64,000 bases of DNA from the NCBI RefSeq assembly GCF_963662255.1, contig NC_085048.1, forward strand, positions 103,209,499 through 103,273,498, given 5' to 3'. The position numbers were made by a program, and so were the translations under genes. Position 1 is the stretch's first letter. Every line of letters begins with the position of its first letter. Source of the stretch: Cinclus cinclus (Eukaryota; Chordata; Aves; Passeriformes; Cinclidae). This document shows, one piece after another, positions 48,808 to 62,200 of this stretch. The notes beneath the pieces are model-generated. The model was given only the letters and a program-made list of their open reading frames with translations, was not told where the DNA came from and made no database searches.

Positions 48808-51800
48808 ACCATATTTAATACATGGATAGTTTATGTATACTTTTATATTATATATATATAAAAAACTTGGACCTTCAGCCCAGGGCTACAGGAACAGCTC
48901 CTGCCCCAGTCTCACATGCAACAATATTTGCCTGAATTTTGGGGTTAATAATGTTCTTTTTATTTCCAAATTTCCAAGCAGTTTATTTCCAAGAAACACC
49001 TCACACTTTTAAGAAAGGGCACTTATCTCCCTCTGGGGAATTCTCAACCATCAGGTGTAAAAGGCCTGTGCTTTGCATATAGACACTGAGCAGGGGAGAA
49101 AATGGGCTATGGTAGTGCCCAGCAAGGGAGAGAACAGAGGTGACAGGGGAGTATTAGAGGCAGAATGACCAGTAATGTCACATTAATGTAAGGTATTGTC
49201 CCCCTAAAAATTGACTGAGTCATTTCTCAGGAAAAGCACTGATGAACTCAACTCAGATCATTTCTCATGTCCTACAGGTGGAAGCCATGCTAATAGACGG
49301 AAATGAGGGCTCTCCCCAGTTGATGATGTGAATACTTAGGAGAATTAAAAATTCTTCCTCTGGAAGAACTGATTGAAACCCCTGTGACAGGCACCTCTGC
49401 AGGGCTGGCTTAGCTTTAAACTGGGACTCAGCCAGATTCTTTCTAATTCAGGGTATTCTGCAAACCCCCCCCCAGCTTTACCTATGCAATCTTGCAAATC
49501 TAAACAGAACGTCTTCTATTCAAAACACCAAAAATTAGATCACAGCATAAAATTCAGCCCCTCCTTGAATATTTACTATTTGCTGGGCAATGAATTTCAG
49601 CTCGCTTCTCTTGCTGTCTGAATGAAGGCTGACCCTGAAATGACCAAACCGGTAACCTAAACAGCCATGAAAATAACTTCAGGCATTTTCACCCTCCATT
49701 TAGTTCAGATGTTTCTTACTGTTAGAACTGCTATTCCTACAGGATTAATTATAAATAGTTATCTACTGATATCTACAGTAATACATTTTGCTTCTGAGCA
49801 TGCACCACTGAGTTTTTTAATGGGTTGTGTATACACTGCAAATGTTAAACAATATTCTCATTGAATAATGACAGGCAATGTGTATTTGCATTTCCTGGGA
49901 GATTTAATGATGCAGTGGGATAGCTGGATGGAAAGTGGGAATTAAGACTTAGTGCCAAAGCCACCTCCAGGACAGGAGGCACACTGCTCATTAACTCAAG
50001 AGATTTTGAACCCATTCACTCTGTGCTAGACTTCAGTTCTTGGGATCAAAAGTCACTTTGTCTTTCCTGTCCCCTCTGTAGAGATAGCATTGAATAAAAT
50101 AGGTATCTCTTCAACTTCTCTTTTCCTTCACCAAATCTGGATTTTTTTTTTTCTCCAGTAGAAAAAGGCTCTCCCAGCTTCCCTCAGAGCCCTCCCCTGC
50201 CCCCAGCCCTGGGAAGGTGATGGTCTGCCGGGTGTGAAGCAGCAGCCACACAGCTGCTCCACCCTCCTTGTCTCTTCTGAGCCCAACTCCATCCCACACC
50301 CGCACGCAGAAGGAGCTGATTTCCCTGATTTCCCCCTCTGCACTGCACTCCTGGCAGCACGGGAGTTGCTCACACCAATAGGGAAGGGGAGGGATTAGAG
50401 GAAGCAAAGGAAACCAGCCTAGGAAGTGATGAGACCCTCCCTCATCCATCGGCCAGACACGCTTTGCTCTCATGGCACTTGCAGCACTTGCTTTGAGGGT
50501 GCTTCAAAGCTGGAGGGAAGCTGCTGTTACCTAGGACACATCTACTCCAGTTTGCTGAAACTTAAAGCTGGGACAGTGACAGAAATAGAACTTTTCCATG
50601 AAAGCATCAGTTTATAATTTATAGAATGTAAAAAACTAGACAGAGAGAAACCAGAAAAAGCATCTCCATGTTATTTGCTGAACAGCTCTACTTTCAAAAT
50701 CAAATTAAGGTAGTCTTCTCTCTTTAATGCCAAGACCCTCTAAAACTACTGAAAAGAAACAAAACTTCCCAGGCTTGCAAGTTACAACATATTTCTAAAT
50801 AATACCACACATTGCTCAGTCTCCTCATTTCTCATGACAACCTAGAATTTTATTTTCAAAGCTCAAGATGAAGGAGTTAAAGCTTCTACACTTCGAACCA
50901 CACTGAAGTTTCAAACTTGTTTTTGCTTTCTCCCCTCCGTGTGAGCCTTGTCCACAGCACAATCTGCTGAATTCATTTTACAGCGATATTTTAGTGTTTC
51001 TTCTCTCATAGAATTTTAATGTGTTTAATCTGACAAACTGAAGTCTAAAATATGCACAGACCCATTTTTTGAGTTGTTATGAAGTCTTAAAAGTCCCTGC
51101 CTTACATGCTGAAATCAATACAATTACACCTGATAAATATTCTTCTCATGTAAATTAGAGGAAAACATCTCTCAGGTTGAATATTTCCAGTGCTCTGTAA
51201 GTGGACATACAATGGAAGGCAGCATCATGGAAAGTAAAGTGTTACAAGAAGGTTCCTAAAAGGAGCAGTTTGTTTGATGGAGCACAGGCAGATTCCTTTA
51301 ACAGAGCCCCAAGTAGAACTCAAAAATTATTTTAAACATCATTCTCATCTTCAAGAGCAAGTTTTGTCTGTGGTATGACTGACCCAGCACATGCAGCATC
51401 CCACTACTGCATCCAGTGGTTGTTCATTAACTGGCTTGTTTTAGTGTATAGTGTCTAAATAGGCTGAAATCAAAACTTTATTCAAGATGTGAGGGTGAGA
51501 CCATGTGCAACCCCAAATTTCATGGTTAACTGAGTGAAAACTCAAGGAATATTTGGGTGCTATCTGGAAGGCAAGGTGTATTTATGCTTAGAAAAGTGAC
51601 AAAGAGAAAATAGAGCACCTTGAAGTGCACTTGTACAGCAATTCTGCCCTCTAAATGAGACTCACATCTCTGCAATAAAGCAGGATGATCTCAAACCCCA
51701 CTCATCATAAACAGCAGTGGAATTCAATGGCATCTAATTCTATGGGATATCTCTCCACAGGACAAGTTCCACCCCTTCAATCTCATTGATGTGGACTTAG

Positions 51801-52329
51801 GAAAAATAAAACCAACAAAACTTTAGTCAAAGGAAAGATCTTTTACATTTTGTTCCACTTTGGCTCTGCAATCCTGTTAATGAGAAACTTAAATTTCCCT
51901 CCCACTCCATTTGGTAACTTGTCAATCAGAACCAATTTGTTTTTCCACGAATTAAACTTCAGCACAGAAACATATTCATATGCTGAATTTATTTATCTAG
52001 TCCAAAATCCCTGTCTGGCACTGCTACTTCAGCCATCCTAGTGAGAAACAGATACAGGAGTTTTTCCCTTTCCCCAGAAATGGGTGTCCAAGTGTGTATC
52101 TTCCCTGCAGCAGTTTTGGGTGCCCTGTGCTTCTGCTCATGGGGGAGCCGGTGCTGGCATTACATTCAGGTTTTCAAAAATAAAATTTTTCATTAAAACT
52201 CTTTTCTGAGCGTACCATCTCCACTTAAAAGCAATAAATATAAACTTCAAGCTCTTAAGTACACCAAAATGTGAATTAAACACCACTAGAAATGTGGTGA
52301 TGAACCAAAATACTATTTGTTACTAATGG
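48808..52329. other. Non-coding DNA; GC-richer patch and a weak MIR-like trace
   Basis: 50150-50500 is GC-richer and produces overlapping open frames (50111-50473 minus) without content. A C run lies at 49467-49475. A possible highly decayed MIR SINE is noted at 50000-50105: TTTGAACCCA, then CTTGGGATCAAAAGTCACTTT, then a TAAAATAGG-like end. Confidence 0.5.
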
Positions 52330-52465
52330 GAGCAGAGTTTTGTAGGTAAGGCCCTGGGCCTGAAGGAGTTTAGATTCATTCCCTGAGCTGGCACAGACCT
52401 TAGCTGTGACCTCTCGCAAGTCACCCAATTGCCTTGTCCTCACTTTCTCCCTTTGCAGCAGGGAC
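52330..52465 (+). mobile_element. Ancient MIR-type SINE
   Basis: The core and 3' segment of a MIR (CORE-SINE) are readable. GGTAAGGCCCTGGGCCTGAA begins near 52335, a GAGTTTAGATTCATTCCCTG stretch follows, then CTTAGCTGTGACCTC at 52399-52413. GCAAGTCACCCAATTGCCTT and a CTCACTTTCTCCCTTTGCA end complete it. The MIR consensus has TAGCTGTGTGACCTTGGGCAAGTCACTTAACCT and CTCAGTTTCCTCATCTGTAAA at these places. MIRs are amniote-wide and long extinct; divergence here fits great age. No box A/B promoter is intact. Overlapping minus- and plus-strand open frames at 52276-52654 are unrelated to function. Confidence 0.72.
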
Positions 52466-55400
52466 AGCTGCAGCTCCATCTGCACGGAGGGATGTGCAGC
52501 CCTGTGGTCACAGCCACTCTGTGCAGGTAGCACTGTGAATCCCTGCAGCAGGTATCAGGGACAAGCTGCAAGTCCCATTAAACTGCTCATGGAGGAGGTG
52601 GAATCCCTTCTCAGGAGCCCTTCCCCTCCAGCAGAACAGTTCCCCATAAAATAGAGGCCCTCACCTGTCTTTTCTCCAAAGTTTTGTCCCGTTGGCCAGT
52701 TTACCTTTGCAAACCAAGAGTTTTTCCTCATCACACACCAACAAAGTGGGCCTTGTCCACAGCTTGCACCTACAGACACCCCATTACAGGCAGTAACAAT
52801 ACCAAAAATTTTAATTAACTCATATCTAACCTTTACATCCCCTGATAAGGCTCAAAAATGTCACCTGCCCCAGCCAAAAGGAGGCCCTGTTGCTCACAAT
52901 GAACTTCTGGTTGCTGGTGCAGAGATCACCTGAAGGTGGGTGTGGCCTCAGGGCTGCACTTTTTTCCTTGGGATGAGCGAAATGGGATGCAGAAGGCTCT
53001 GGCAGCACTCCTCTTAAACGAGGTGCCATTTCCACAAAGGCCACCGATTCTGAATTACAATGAAATAGGCAAAGGGTGCCCTTAGGAATTAATCTCCTTC
53101 CACACACAGAATGGCCTTAACAAAGCCTGTGAACCAAGATTTCATAGAAGCGTGCTTGTTTAGACCCCAGGACCCATTTTGTCACGGCTGCAGAAGGAGA
53201 ATATGCAAGATAAATTGTTCTGTGTCTCAGTAAAAGACACAGGCCATCACAATGAGAGGAGAAATAATTCTAAATCTTTTATCTAGTTGAAAACTGACCT
53301 TTCTTAGCTTGAAACTGCCTGTAGGAGTCCCAGGACAGGTTGTTCTGACATTCTTTTAACATCGTTTCATCAGCACAGCCAAAACTAATCACCAGAATAT
53401 TACCCGATGACAGGTGCATTTATTCTGTCAATTAAATCAGATGGTTAAATCGAAATGTGCCCCAAATCTCTCTTGTTTGCATTATCCATATTGGCATTTC
53501 TTGGCTGTGGTTCATTGCTGGTTGGAAGTCATCCAGCCCCTGCAGAGTCACTTTGCAGTCCTGTGCCAGCGACTTTCCAGGCTCTGCAACAGCGCTTATA
53601 CTGAGACCCGAGTGCTCCTGCAGGACTGACCTGCAATGTCACGCTGCTGCACTGAGATTTATTTAAGACCAAAAAAAGAGGAAAAAAAAGAAGAAATCCC
53701 TATCAGTGAAGGAGACTTAGATCAATGCTTTGAAACGGAAAATGATATATCACTTCACACCTAACTACTGGTGACATGCATGCATTAAAATAACAGAATA
53801 GAGACTTTTGACATTAGCAAGTGACTATTATGCAAGAATACAAACGAAAATCTAACCTCACTTCCTTAAAACCTATTTTCTGGAGTGATGGGGGGAGAAA
53901 ATTGTTGCTCCTAAGCCACCAGAAAGATGAGAAAAACAGTGTAAGGTGTAACTGCAATAGAAATCAAGAAATGAAGCACTGTCCATTATTACCCAATTAT
54001 TCAAGACCCAGGTAGAGGGTGAGTTTGCATTAAATACTTGCTGCAAAGAAAAGCTGCAGTGGAGCAACTGAAGTTTTTCACTTGTTTTTGTGATGTACAT
54101 GCCAATGAGTACATCTCCATATGACAATGTGGGTCAAACTCCAGGACCAGAGATGGCATACATGGAAGGATAAATATATAAGCACTGCTTTGTTACATGT
54201 TCACTTCACTTTTGCTTAACAGGCTGGAACATTTCCCTTGCACTCTGATTTTAACAACATTCACACACTAATCCATTGGGAAAAGTACCAGGAACACAGG
54301 TCATCTGAAGAGTTTCTGTGCAGTAAATTTGTTACATTTTACCACTAGGTAGTAAAACTTAGTGCTTTTTTGAACTGAGAATACCAGGCTTAATCCAGCA
54401 ATCAGGATCTATACAACTGACAGGAAAGGTGATACAATTCTGTATAACACAGAATATGGTCCTATAAAACATCTGCATGCTTTTCCTTCCAGAAGATGGT
54501 ATCTACCTATGCAAAAATGAGGTGCCTAAGTCCACAAAAACACTGAAACTTAAGCAATGCAATTTGCCTCTAAGTGGAAGTTTGGTGGTTCAGTGTTAAA
54601 CTCTCAGACCAGGAAAGTAAGGATTTACTGTTTAACTGTCCTGTTGGTCCAACAGACCATCCATATAATGCCACATTCCATGTCTGCCTTTAAAAGGAAA
54701 ACCATTAAAGTGAAGTCACCTTTGCTCCAGAGGTACCAGAGCACCCCGAGGTGACGTTCCCAGCAGTGTCTCCAAACACCATGAAGAGATGATGGCACAA
54801 GGAAGCAAGAAGCCTTATGTTAGGTCAACACAGGTATAGCTCTGACATTCCAATGCATTAAAAAAATAAAGTAAAAATCCATAATTTACCATTTCTATCA
54901 AATTCTCATTGGTCACCTTTTATGAGAAACAGCATAGCAAGGTTCTACTTACAGTGTAATATTAAATACCTGAAAATGAGTTTATGACCCATTTTCTGAT
55001 TGATGTGGTTTCCCAGTCCAAAGCAAGTCATAAGATAATAAATATAACAAATCTAGCAATTATTATTTAAAGACAAGGATCAATGAAAACAAGGTCCTGA
55101 TTATTCCATCCTTGGGTCAAAGTCAATTCTCATATCTGTCCAAAATCCACCAGGATGCAAGTCCAAGTTTTTGTACGTATGCATGAAATTGGAACTCTGG
55201 CTGTAAAGTGGCAAGCACACACTGATTTTAAATAAGAGAAAGCTGTGTAGAACAACAGGATCTGTATTAAGGGTGACACCACTTATCTCCTCAGTGCTGT
55301 TCCCAATGCCTTTTCTTTCTGCTCTAAATGGTTTTGATCCTACTTCCTAATTAATCTATCTTTAAGAAAGCTAGTAATATTCAGCTAAATAAATTATCCT

Positions 55401-55783
55401 TATTTCCCTAGCTGTGTGCTTTCCTCAGTTGTGTTGGTGAGGAATCCTGCAGGCAGTGCAGTGTATTTAGCCAGATTTATATTAGCCAACTGAAAGATAA
55501 GAATGTTTACTTTTTTTTTTTCTTTTAAATATAACTCCTTAAGTTGAAAGGCTCTGCAGGCCTGCAGTGTAGCTGGTTGGAGCCGTGTACATGAATAAGG
55601 TGTTACAATTTGTCAGCCACAGTAATTTTAACTCTTAAAAAATATTAAAAATTTAAAAGGTATCATTTCTGGTAGCTCCCAAAAATATAAGTAAAAAATA
55701 TTAATGGATTATTTAAATCTTAAACTCTGTGTATTTTTTTTCCTATTTTTGACCAGTTTCACTGGTCAGATAAATCCTTACTT
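52466..55783. other. Non-coding DNA, nothing recognised
   Basis: Mixed composition with no identifiable gene. 53514-53552 has a short CR1-like word set judged too weak to call. 54840-55400 is AT-rich. Confidence 0.6.
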
Positions 55784-55827
<44 letters not shown>

Positions 55828-55844
55828 CAGATAGATAAATAGAT
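55784..55844 (+). repeat. (TAGA)n/GATA microsatellite
   Basis: Eleven uninterrupted TAGA units (55784-55827), then imperfect GACAGATAGATAAATAGA units. Probably length-polymorphic. Confidence 0.95.
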
Positions 55845-56800
55845 TTCAGAGAGCTATTTCCATGTAAGACAGTATTGAAATCCCTCTCAACAACCTTTGG
55901 GTAAAGCCTGTTTATTTTAATCTCACACTAATAGAATTTAAAACACAGTTGGCAATTATGGGTATTCATAAGCCAAAAATATTAAAAGTTGCTGTTGAAA
56001 GACCTTAACAAAGAGTTGGTGTTAAAGTGCTATTCTTATGCAAGGCCATCCAGAGGAGACAGTAAAAACACATAAGAATAACCAGAGAATAAGTAAAGCA
56101 CCAGTCACAGCATAATTACCCTTTGCTTTCATTTCATAAACCCACAGCTTTCCAGAGACACTTGCTAATATCTATGATTTTAAAAATAGCATAACATGAA
56201 TTATACATTCACTCCTCTGTCTAACATAAATTATATATCTGTAAAATTACACATTGTGATGAAAAAATGGAAGGGGAAAAAAAAAACCCCAAACCCAGCA
56301 CATATATGATGTTTTTATTTTCTCCTGTTCCACATCCTCCTAATCTGCCCACAAAGCTGATGCCCATTCAGGGGAATATGTTGGGGGATGACAGCACAGC
56401 AATATTGATAAGGCAAGCATATGTTTGCTCCTTTTGCCATGTAGTCTGTGAGTGCCCCTGTCCCGAGGTGGAGGAGCTCCCCCTCAGCCTGCCTGGTGCT
56501 GATGGAATAATTTTGAAGGTATTTGGTTGCTCTCATGCAGACACAGCTTTCCCAAAGCCCAGTTCCCTCAGCATTAGCTCCTGCTTTCCCCCATGATGAA
56601 GCTGACACAGGTTTGCTCCAGGCTCTTGCTTCACAAAATTATCCTAAATAGCATAATCTCAGTGAATGCCTGCCCCCCGAATACCTAAAAGGACTGGGCT
56701 ATCCACATTTCCCCAGTTTGGATCACGCTTTTGGATTTGGTTTCAGTTTATGAGTGAAAGCAAGGTGACAATAAAGTGATATCATATACAGCAAGGATTT
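55845..56800. other. Non-coding DNA
   Basis: No gene recognised. It would be the internal side of the minus-strand LTR described next, but I could read no gag-, pol- or env-like sequence in it. 56315-56608 (minus) and 56267-56596 (plus) are overlapping open frames without signatures. Confidence 0.55.
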
Positions 56801-56820
56801 TCTCCCGACAAGCTTCCCCA
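56801..56820 (-). other. Possible retroviral primer-binding site
   Basis: On the minus strand TGGGGAAGCTTGTCGGGAGA, seven bases after the putative LTR end, resembles the tRNA-Pro type primer-binding site that begins TGGGGGCTCGTC and ends CGGGA. Two small insertions and substitutions separate them, so this is tentative. Confidence 0.3.
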
Positions 56821-56827
56821 TCTTAAA

Positions 56828-57304
56828 TGTTACTTGAGGACGGCCCACCTCTGTAACTTTTTCTTGTGCCCCCTGCCCTGTTGTTGTTGGGCAGGGGAAA
56901 GTTACAAGATTTTGAGTGCTGGCCTCTCAGACACTCAGCTTCATGGTTTCTCACACAAACCTGTAGTTTCCAGCCGGCATAAAAAGACCGGGAGAGCAGC
57001 TCAGACTTTTTCCACAGACTTTGTTATCGTCCGTGAAGGGGTCAGGCTACAAATCCAAAGATGGGGGATCACACATGTAATTTTATAGGGTTTGGGGAGA
57101 TCACAAGTAAACCAATGGAAAACAGGGTTAACACATTTGGCCAACTACATTATCTTTCTTTGTTTGGGACAACCAATTATAAAGAATCAAACCTAACCAA
57201 TAATATTCTAAAAAGAGAAGAAGAGCTTGCATTTTTCTAACATGAGTCATTCTAAGCAAGTAGTTTTTCTTATCTCAAAGGCGGTTCCAGGGGGCTGTCT
57301 CATG
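56828..57304 (-). mobile_element. Probable LTR of an endogenous retrovirus, minus strand
   Basis: Read on the minus strand the segment begins TGAGACAGCC and ends AAGTAACA, about 477 bases, the size of a gammaretroviral-type LTR. U3-like features are three ATTGGTT (reverse CCAAT) boxes at about 57202, 57178 and 57116, and a CCCTATAAAA TATA box near 57090. A degenerate polyadenylation signal (GATAACAAAG near 57030) with a TCTGTGG stretch after it lies about where an R region should end. A primer-binding-site-like sequence follows at 56820. No internal proviral genes and no second LTR copy were found, and no target-site duplication is evident, so the element is truncated or the ends are slightly misplaced. 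Family unnamed; it differs from the ERVL LTR at 19146. Confidence 0.5.
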
Positions 57305-59238
57305 GCTGTTTGCAGAGGGATTCATCTCCTCTACACACCTCCAGCACACAAAGCCAGGAATCTCTAAGCACAGCCAGAGTCAAAGCCCCATCTGAAGGTA
57401 CCATTCACTTTTTAACCAGTCTGAAAAGCAGCAGTGAGGTAGAAATGTTTGTAAAAGGAAGTGTATGAGCTAAAAATCAGCACTGATTTAACCCATCCGC
57501 ATGAACACAGAGATTTGGGGAGATTTCATGGGGTTTTATGGGTCTGAAGAGCCCCACCTCCCTGCGCTCCTTCTCCACCCAGAATAAAGTGTAGGCACTT
57601 GGGGTCTTGAAGAAGAAACAAACAGAAAAAAATAAATACAACACAAGCAAAGAGAGTCCAAGTTCATATTTTTATGTTAATGTGCTTGTAAGGAAAGGGC
57701 CTCATTTGGGAAGTAATAAAAAAATGCGTTAGCAGATCTCCAAGTTAGAGCATCGAAGCCTTCTCTGCAGATGGAGGATTTAAAAGAAGTAAAATGATAA
57801 CCACATAGTCAAGAGACTAGAAAAGAGACCTTGATGTTTGATAGTTGTAATAACCTGCAGAGTGCTCTAATGGCTCAGGGATCAGGTGCAGAACTATAGC
57901 AATAACAAGAGCTGAATAATTATCTCAGCCATATCTGTATAACCACAGTCCCAGAGTATGAACTATATAAGGAGGCTTCTGCTGCCTCTCCAAGATTTCC
58001 TGAAATGTTAAATCACTGAACTGGGAGCACTTCCAGCATTAGTACTGCCCAGTTAGAAAGAAATAAAACCCAGAATCCTCTAGTGGCAGTTCTAATGTCT
58101 TTGTTAATTATGAATTATGGGTAAACATGCAGACTCACAGAGGTCATGGCTGTCAGCAACAATACTTTTCAAGAAGAATTTTTATGAGGGTCTTTTTCAT
58201 TTTGCCATAATGTCCTTTACATACACATAAAACGCACTGAGAATACAAAAAATAGTGTTTGTTTTTAGGGAAGATGTCATTATTTTACACTTGTTTTCCA
58301 CCCTCTGTACAGACACGGATCCACTGCCAGGACGACCCAGCTCATAGCTCTCAGCTTCTCTGTGAATAAGAGCAGCTGCACAGACCCAAGAAGGAGGCTG
58401 GAGGGGGCTCTGAGGCTGGGGTTAGGCTAATGATCAGACACTCTGGTAACAAGAAAGTTGTGGTTTTCCAGGGAACGGCCAGCCAGGATGTCAGCAGCTC
58501 CAGTCACCTTTCCCACATAACACAGAAACAAAGGCTGCATCCAGTATGCTTGATTAACCTCACTTAAATGGCAGCACTGATCTCAAATCTGTCCCAGGAG
58601 TGTATATAAACAGGATTAAAATCATATTATGTGTGGATCCTGCCCAACAAAAGCAACTGGTGCAAAATCATTCTAATTCGGTGGTAGCGGCTGTAACTCA
58701 TTCAACTTTTGCATTAATTCTTCTCTGTCCCATCAAAGAACTTTTAGGACTCTCTGTGAATAGTGGAAGGAATAAAGGAGATTTGGAGATAACAATGAAC
58801 AATATATTGCCAATAATTGTTGGCCAGTTTGCAAAAGAAACTCTGAGTTCTCCAGAAACATTCCAAAAAACTCTGTGAAAAGTACAGCTTCTACTTGCAG
58901 TTTTCAAGGTAGGCAACAGAATGGTAATGAATGACAAAGGAGGTTTTATATAAATAAAACCCAAAAGTCTTGTCCAGTTTTTAAGAGCCCTCTCACGGCT
59001 GGCTGGGTTGCTTGAAATGTCTCCATGAGCTGAGATACCACAAGACCTCCAACAACATATGGTTACAGGTCAGTTCTGAACCCATGAAAATAAAAGTTGT
59101 AGAAGACATCCTGTCAGGATTGCAAAAGCAGAACTTTCTTCTGTCTCCACATACATTCTCCCCATTTTGGAGGGAGAGTGTCATAATAAAGACCTATCAG
59201 GAATGTGATACCCAAGTTCTCCTGGGTGAAAAACAAAC
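57305..59238. other. Non-coding DNA, nothing recognised
   Basis: Mixed composition. The 92-codon plus frame 58600-58878 and an 88-codon minus frame overlap each other and have no family match I can recognise. Confidence 0.6.

Positions 59239-59283
<45 letters not shown>
59239..59283 (+). repeat. (TCA)15 microsatellite
   Basis: Fifteen uninterrupted TCA units. In overlapping frames it reads as poly-His (plus) or poly-Met (minus), creating apparent proteins at 59012-59326 and 59114-59305 that I reject. Confidence 0.95.
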
Positions 59284-59285
<2 letters not shown>

Positions 59286-62200
59286 TTATAAACCCTTGTG
59301 AGCACAGTACAATAGACATGTCCTAATAAAACTGCTATACATCACATTTATCTGTACTCAGTCTTGTCTTGTGCTCCAAAAAAGTCAACCCTTAAACACA
59401 ACCTTCCAGAACACTCAACTCATGTGGCCAAATAATGACAAACATTCTAGGAAAAAAGTCCCAGAAATAAAAAACTCCCTGAAAATTAATTCAGAAACTT
59501 GAACATTTGTCACAGCACTGATGAGGACCGATAATAAAGTTTACTTCTCTGGATTATGACAAATTTGAATTAATGAAAAGTTCTCAACTCTACGCCAGCT
59601 CAGAAAATACAGGTTAGCTATTTCAAATGGTCAATTAATAACTGACTCTCATCATGCAACAGAAATGTAACCTTGGCCCACAGCACTGACAGTAGGAAAT
59701 TAAGGTAAAAAATATTCTAATTTTTTAATCAGAGGTAAATAAGGTTTTCCATAAAAATTTCTTAGCATCAATCCCTCTGAGTTTAAGAAATCTGGCAAAC
59801 AACAGAAGGGTGTAACTACAAAGCCCCTGCACATTCTTGGAAGGAACAACAACTGCAGGAAACAAAACTATTAGAGAGGTCAAAATCCTTCTCACTTTGC
59901 CTGGCATAGACTGTAAAAGTGTGTAATCTGCAGTATATTCCACAGGGGGCACATTGGCAACGTGGGAATGTCACAAGCAAAAAACCATATTTTTCATACC
60001 AAAATATCACTAGCAGGTAAGACAACTGACCATTATGTTACATAATAAAGATAAGTCATGTGTATTTGAATAGTTAACAGATGGACTAATTAGAGGCTGA
60101 ATTATTTGTGGTATAACTGATAGCTGGTGAAATCAAGGTTACTGAGGGAAATGGACTTGACTTTGGGAAAAACAGAGGGTGTTTGAACGGCTAAGGGAAG
60201 CTGCTCCTCCGAAGAAAGGGTTAATGAGCAATGAAAGAACAGAAGTGCATCTAATTAAAAGACATACCAAGGCACACAGAGAATACAAGGGTATGCAAAT
60301 GGCAGACCACATTTCCCTGCAATACATGGAGAGGCAAATGTGGAATGACATATAGGAAACTGGCATGAAGGGTAAGGTGTCTGGCAGGGAAAATAAGTTT
60401 CCATCTTAATAAGATATTTTATTTTGGTACAAATAAATGTATACAGGCACATCCAGAGAAAGACAAAAATGTGAAGAGGACAAGAGTTGTCTGTTTGAGG
60501 GCACCTATGAATAGAAATACTGTATAATAACCTGGTTCAGGACACAAAAGAAATATATAGATAAACATGAATTTTAAAGCACGAGAATTTCAACACTGTC
60601 TCATTTAAAATAGATTATTAGCTCGCATGATGACCTTTGGAAATATCTCCTCCCCCCAGATTGCCAGTATAAAAAAAGCCCATGGGAAAGATAACATTGC
60701 TGCATGGGTAGGTGTCATTGTCTAAACGCACAAAGAGCCTAAAATGCAAAACACAAGTGAGATGAGAATTGTCTGTCTACAATAGCTTCTGCTGTGACAT
60801 GCTGGTGGAGCCATTACATAGCGGAAACCATCACTGTCTGGGCTCACACAGCACAGACAATGTTAAGAATGAAAAGGAAATACTTATAATTGTTATCCTT
60901 GCAAACCCTTTTGCAGCTGCAGCTCTGGGTCAGCACTTGTCAACAGACTGTAGAATCCATGTAGGAAACTTCAGAAAAAAACACTATTGTGTACAGCACT
61001 ACCCAGGCTTCAAAAATTACCATGAAATTGAAGGATCCTAATCAAAAGAGACCAAAACTAGGAAGGACCTTCTTTCAGTGGGAAGGCATTTGAGAGCCCT
61101 TGCAAGTAGTGGAACCAAAGCTAAAAGGAGGGTAAAACCAGCCAAGTATTATCTATTTCTATAACAATATTTGACAAGCCCAGAGGAGAAGCACAGAGTT
61201 ACTCAACCTTACAGAAAGCTGGAGAGAGTAATTCCAAATGACTGGGCAGAAAGAACAAACAGTTGAAGCACCTCCAAGAATACATGGACAGATAGATATA
61301 CACTCATGTGTGTACGGAGAAGATGAAGATGAAAATGCTCCAGATGATGTATTCCCACACAAGGATGGCCATGCCATAACAGTCCTCAGCAGGAGGGCAG
61401 AATCCTTAGGCACAATCCACAGTGCCCATCTGGCCACTGGGAAAGGCAACAAAACAACCTAAGGTGTTATTTTAGTCAGACTGAAAGATGCCACAGATGA
61501 CCAAGGGTTAAATCCAGATTAGCATCACATAAATGCTGAACTGAAGTGTGAAATGTACCGGTGTAGATACACCAAACACACACACCGGAATTGTGTCACA
61601 CTCCTCTGCCTTTGGAAGTCAGACTGGTGCATTTTTGTCTCAGTTCCATGGAAAAGGTTCCCCTCTTGCTGAAGGACTCCTTCCCCCAGAGTCTGGCCTC
61701 ACACACCATTGACATGGACGGTGTCTTTTCATCGACCAAAAAGGGCTTTCAAACAGCTCTTTTTTTGCCTTTCTAATTGAGTTGCCGGGTGACGCTGTAG
61801 CAGCAATGTAATAACACTTTATAAATCATATTTGTTTGGAGTGGGATTCCTGATGGGTTAATATCTCATAAATAGGCCATGATTGCTCTCATTTCTAGGT
61901 TACACACAACATCTAATCCTCTAGCAACATGCTATTTAGGGGCACTGGCTCAGATATTCTCTGAGGCCCCAGAGAACAAAAACCCAAATTTTGCAGGAAT
62001 TTGGTAAATTTTTTCACCCACAAAAACCAAGCAGAAACGAAGAGGTAGTAAAATATTATACAAGTACTTAAAATAAAAAAGTTATGAACTGGTTGGAAAC
62101 AAAGCAGCAAACCATTACCTTATCCATACCCTTTGCAGCTCCACAGCCAGCAAAGACAAAGCTTTGCAAAGAACATATTGGATCCATCATTTTGCCCATG

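Noticed and set aside
53514..53552. CR1-like words (GGTTGGAAG, GTCATCCAGCCCCTGCAG)
   Set aside because: The match covers under 40 bases with a gap in the middle and no terminal repeat; chance cannot be excluded.
59012..59326. Frame with a poly-histidine tail
   Set aside because: The His run is the (TCA)15 microsatellite; the rest has no recognisable content.
61558..61588. CCGGTGT/ACACCGG inverted arms
   Set aside because: Seven-base arms around a CA-rich spacer, with no evidence of an element boundary or function.
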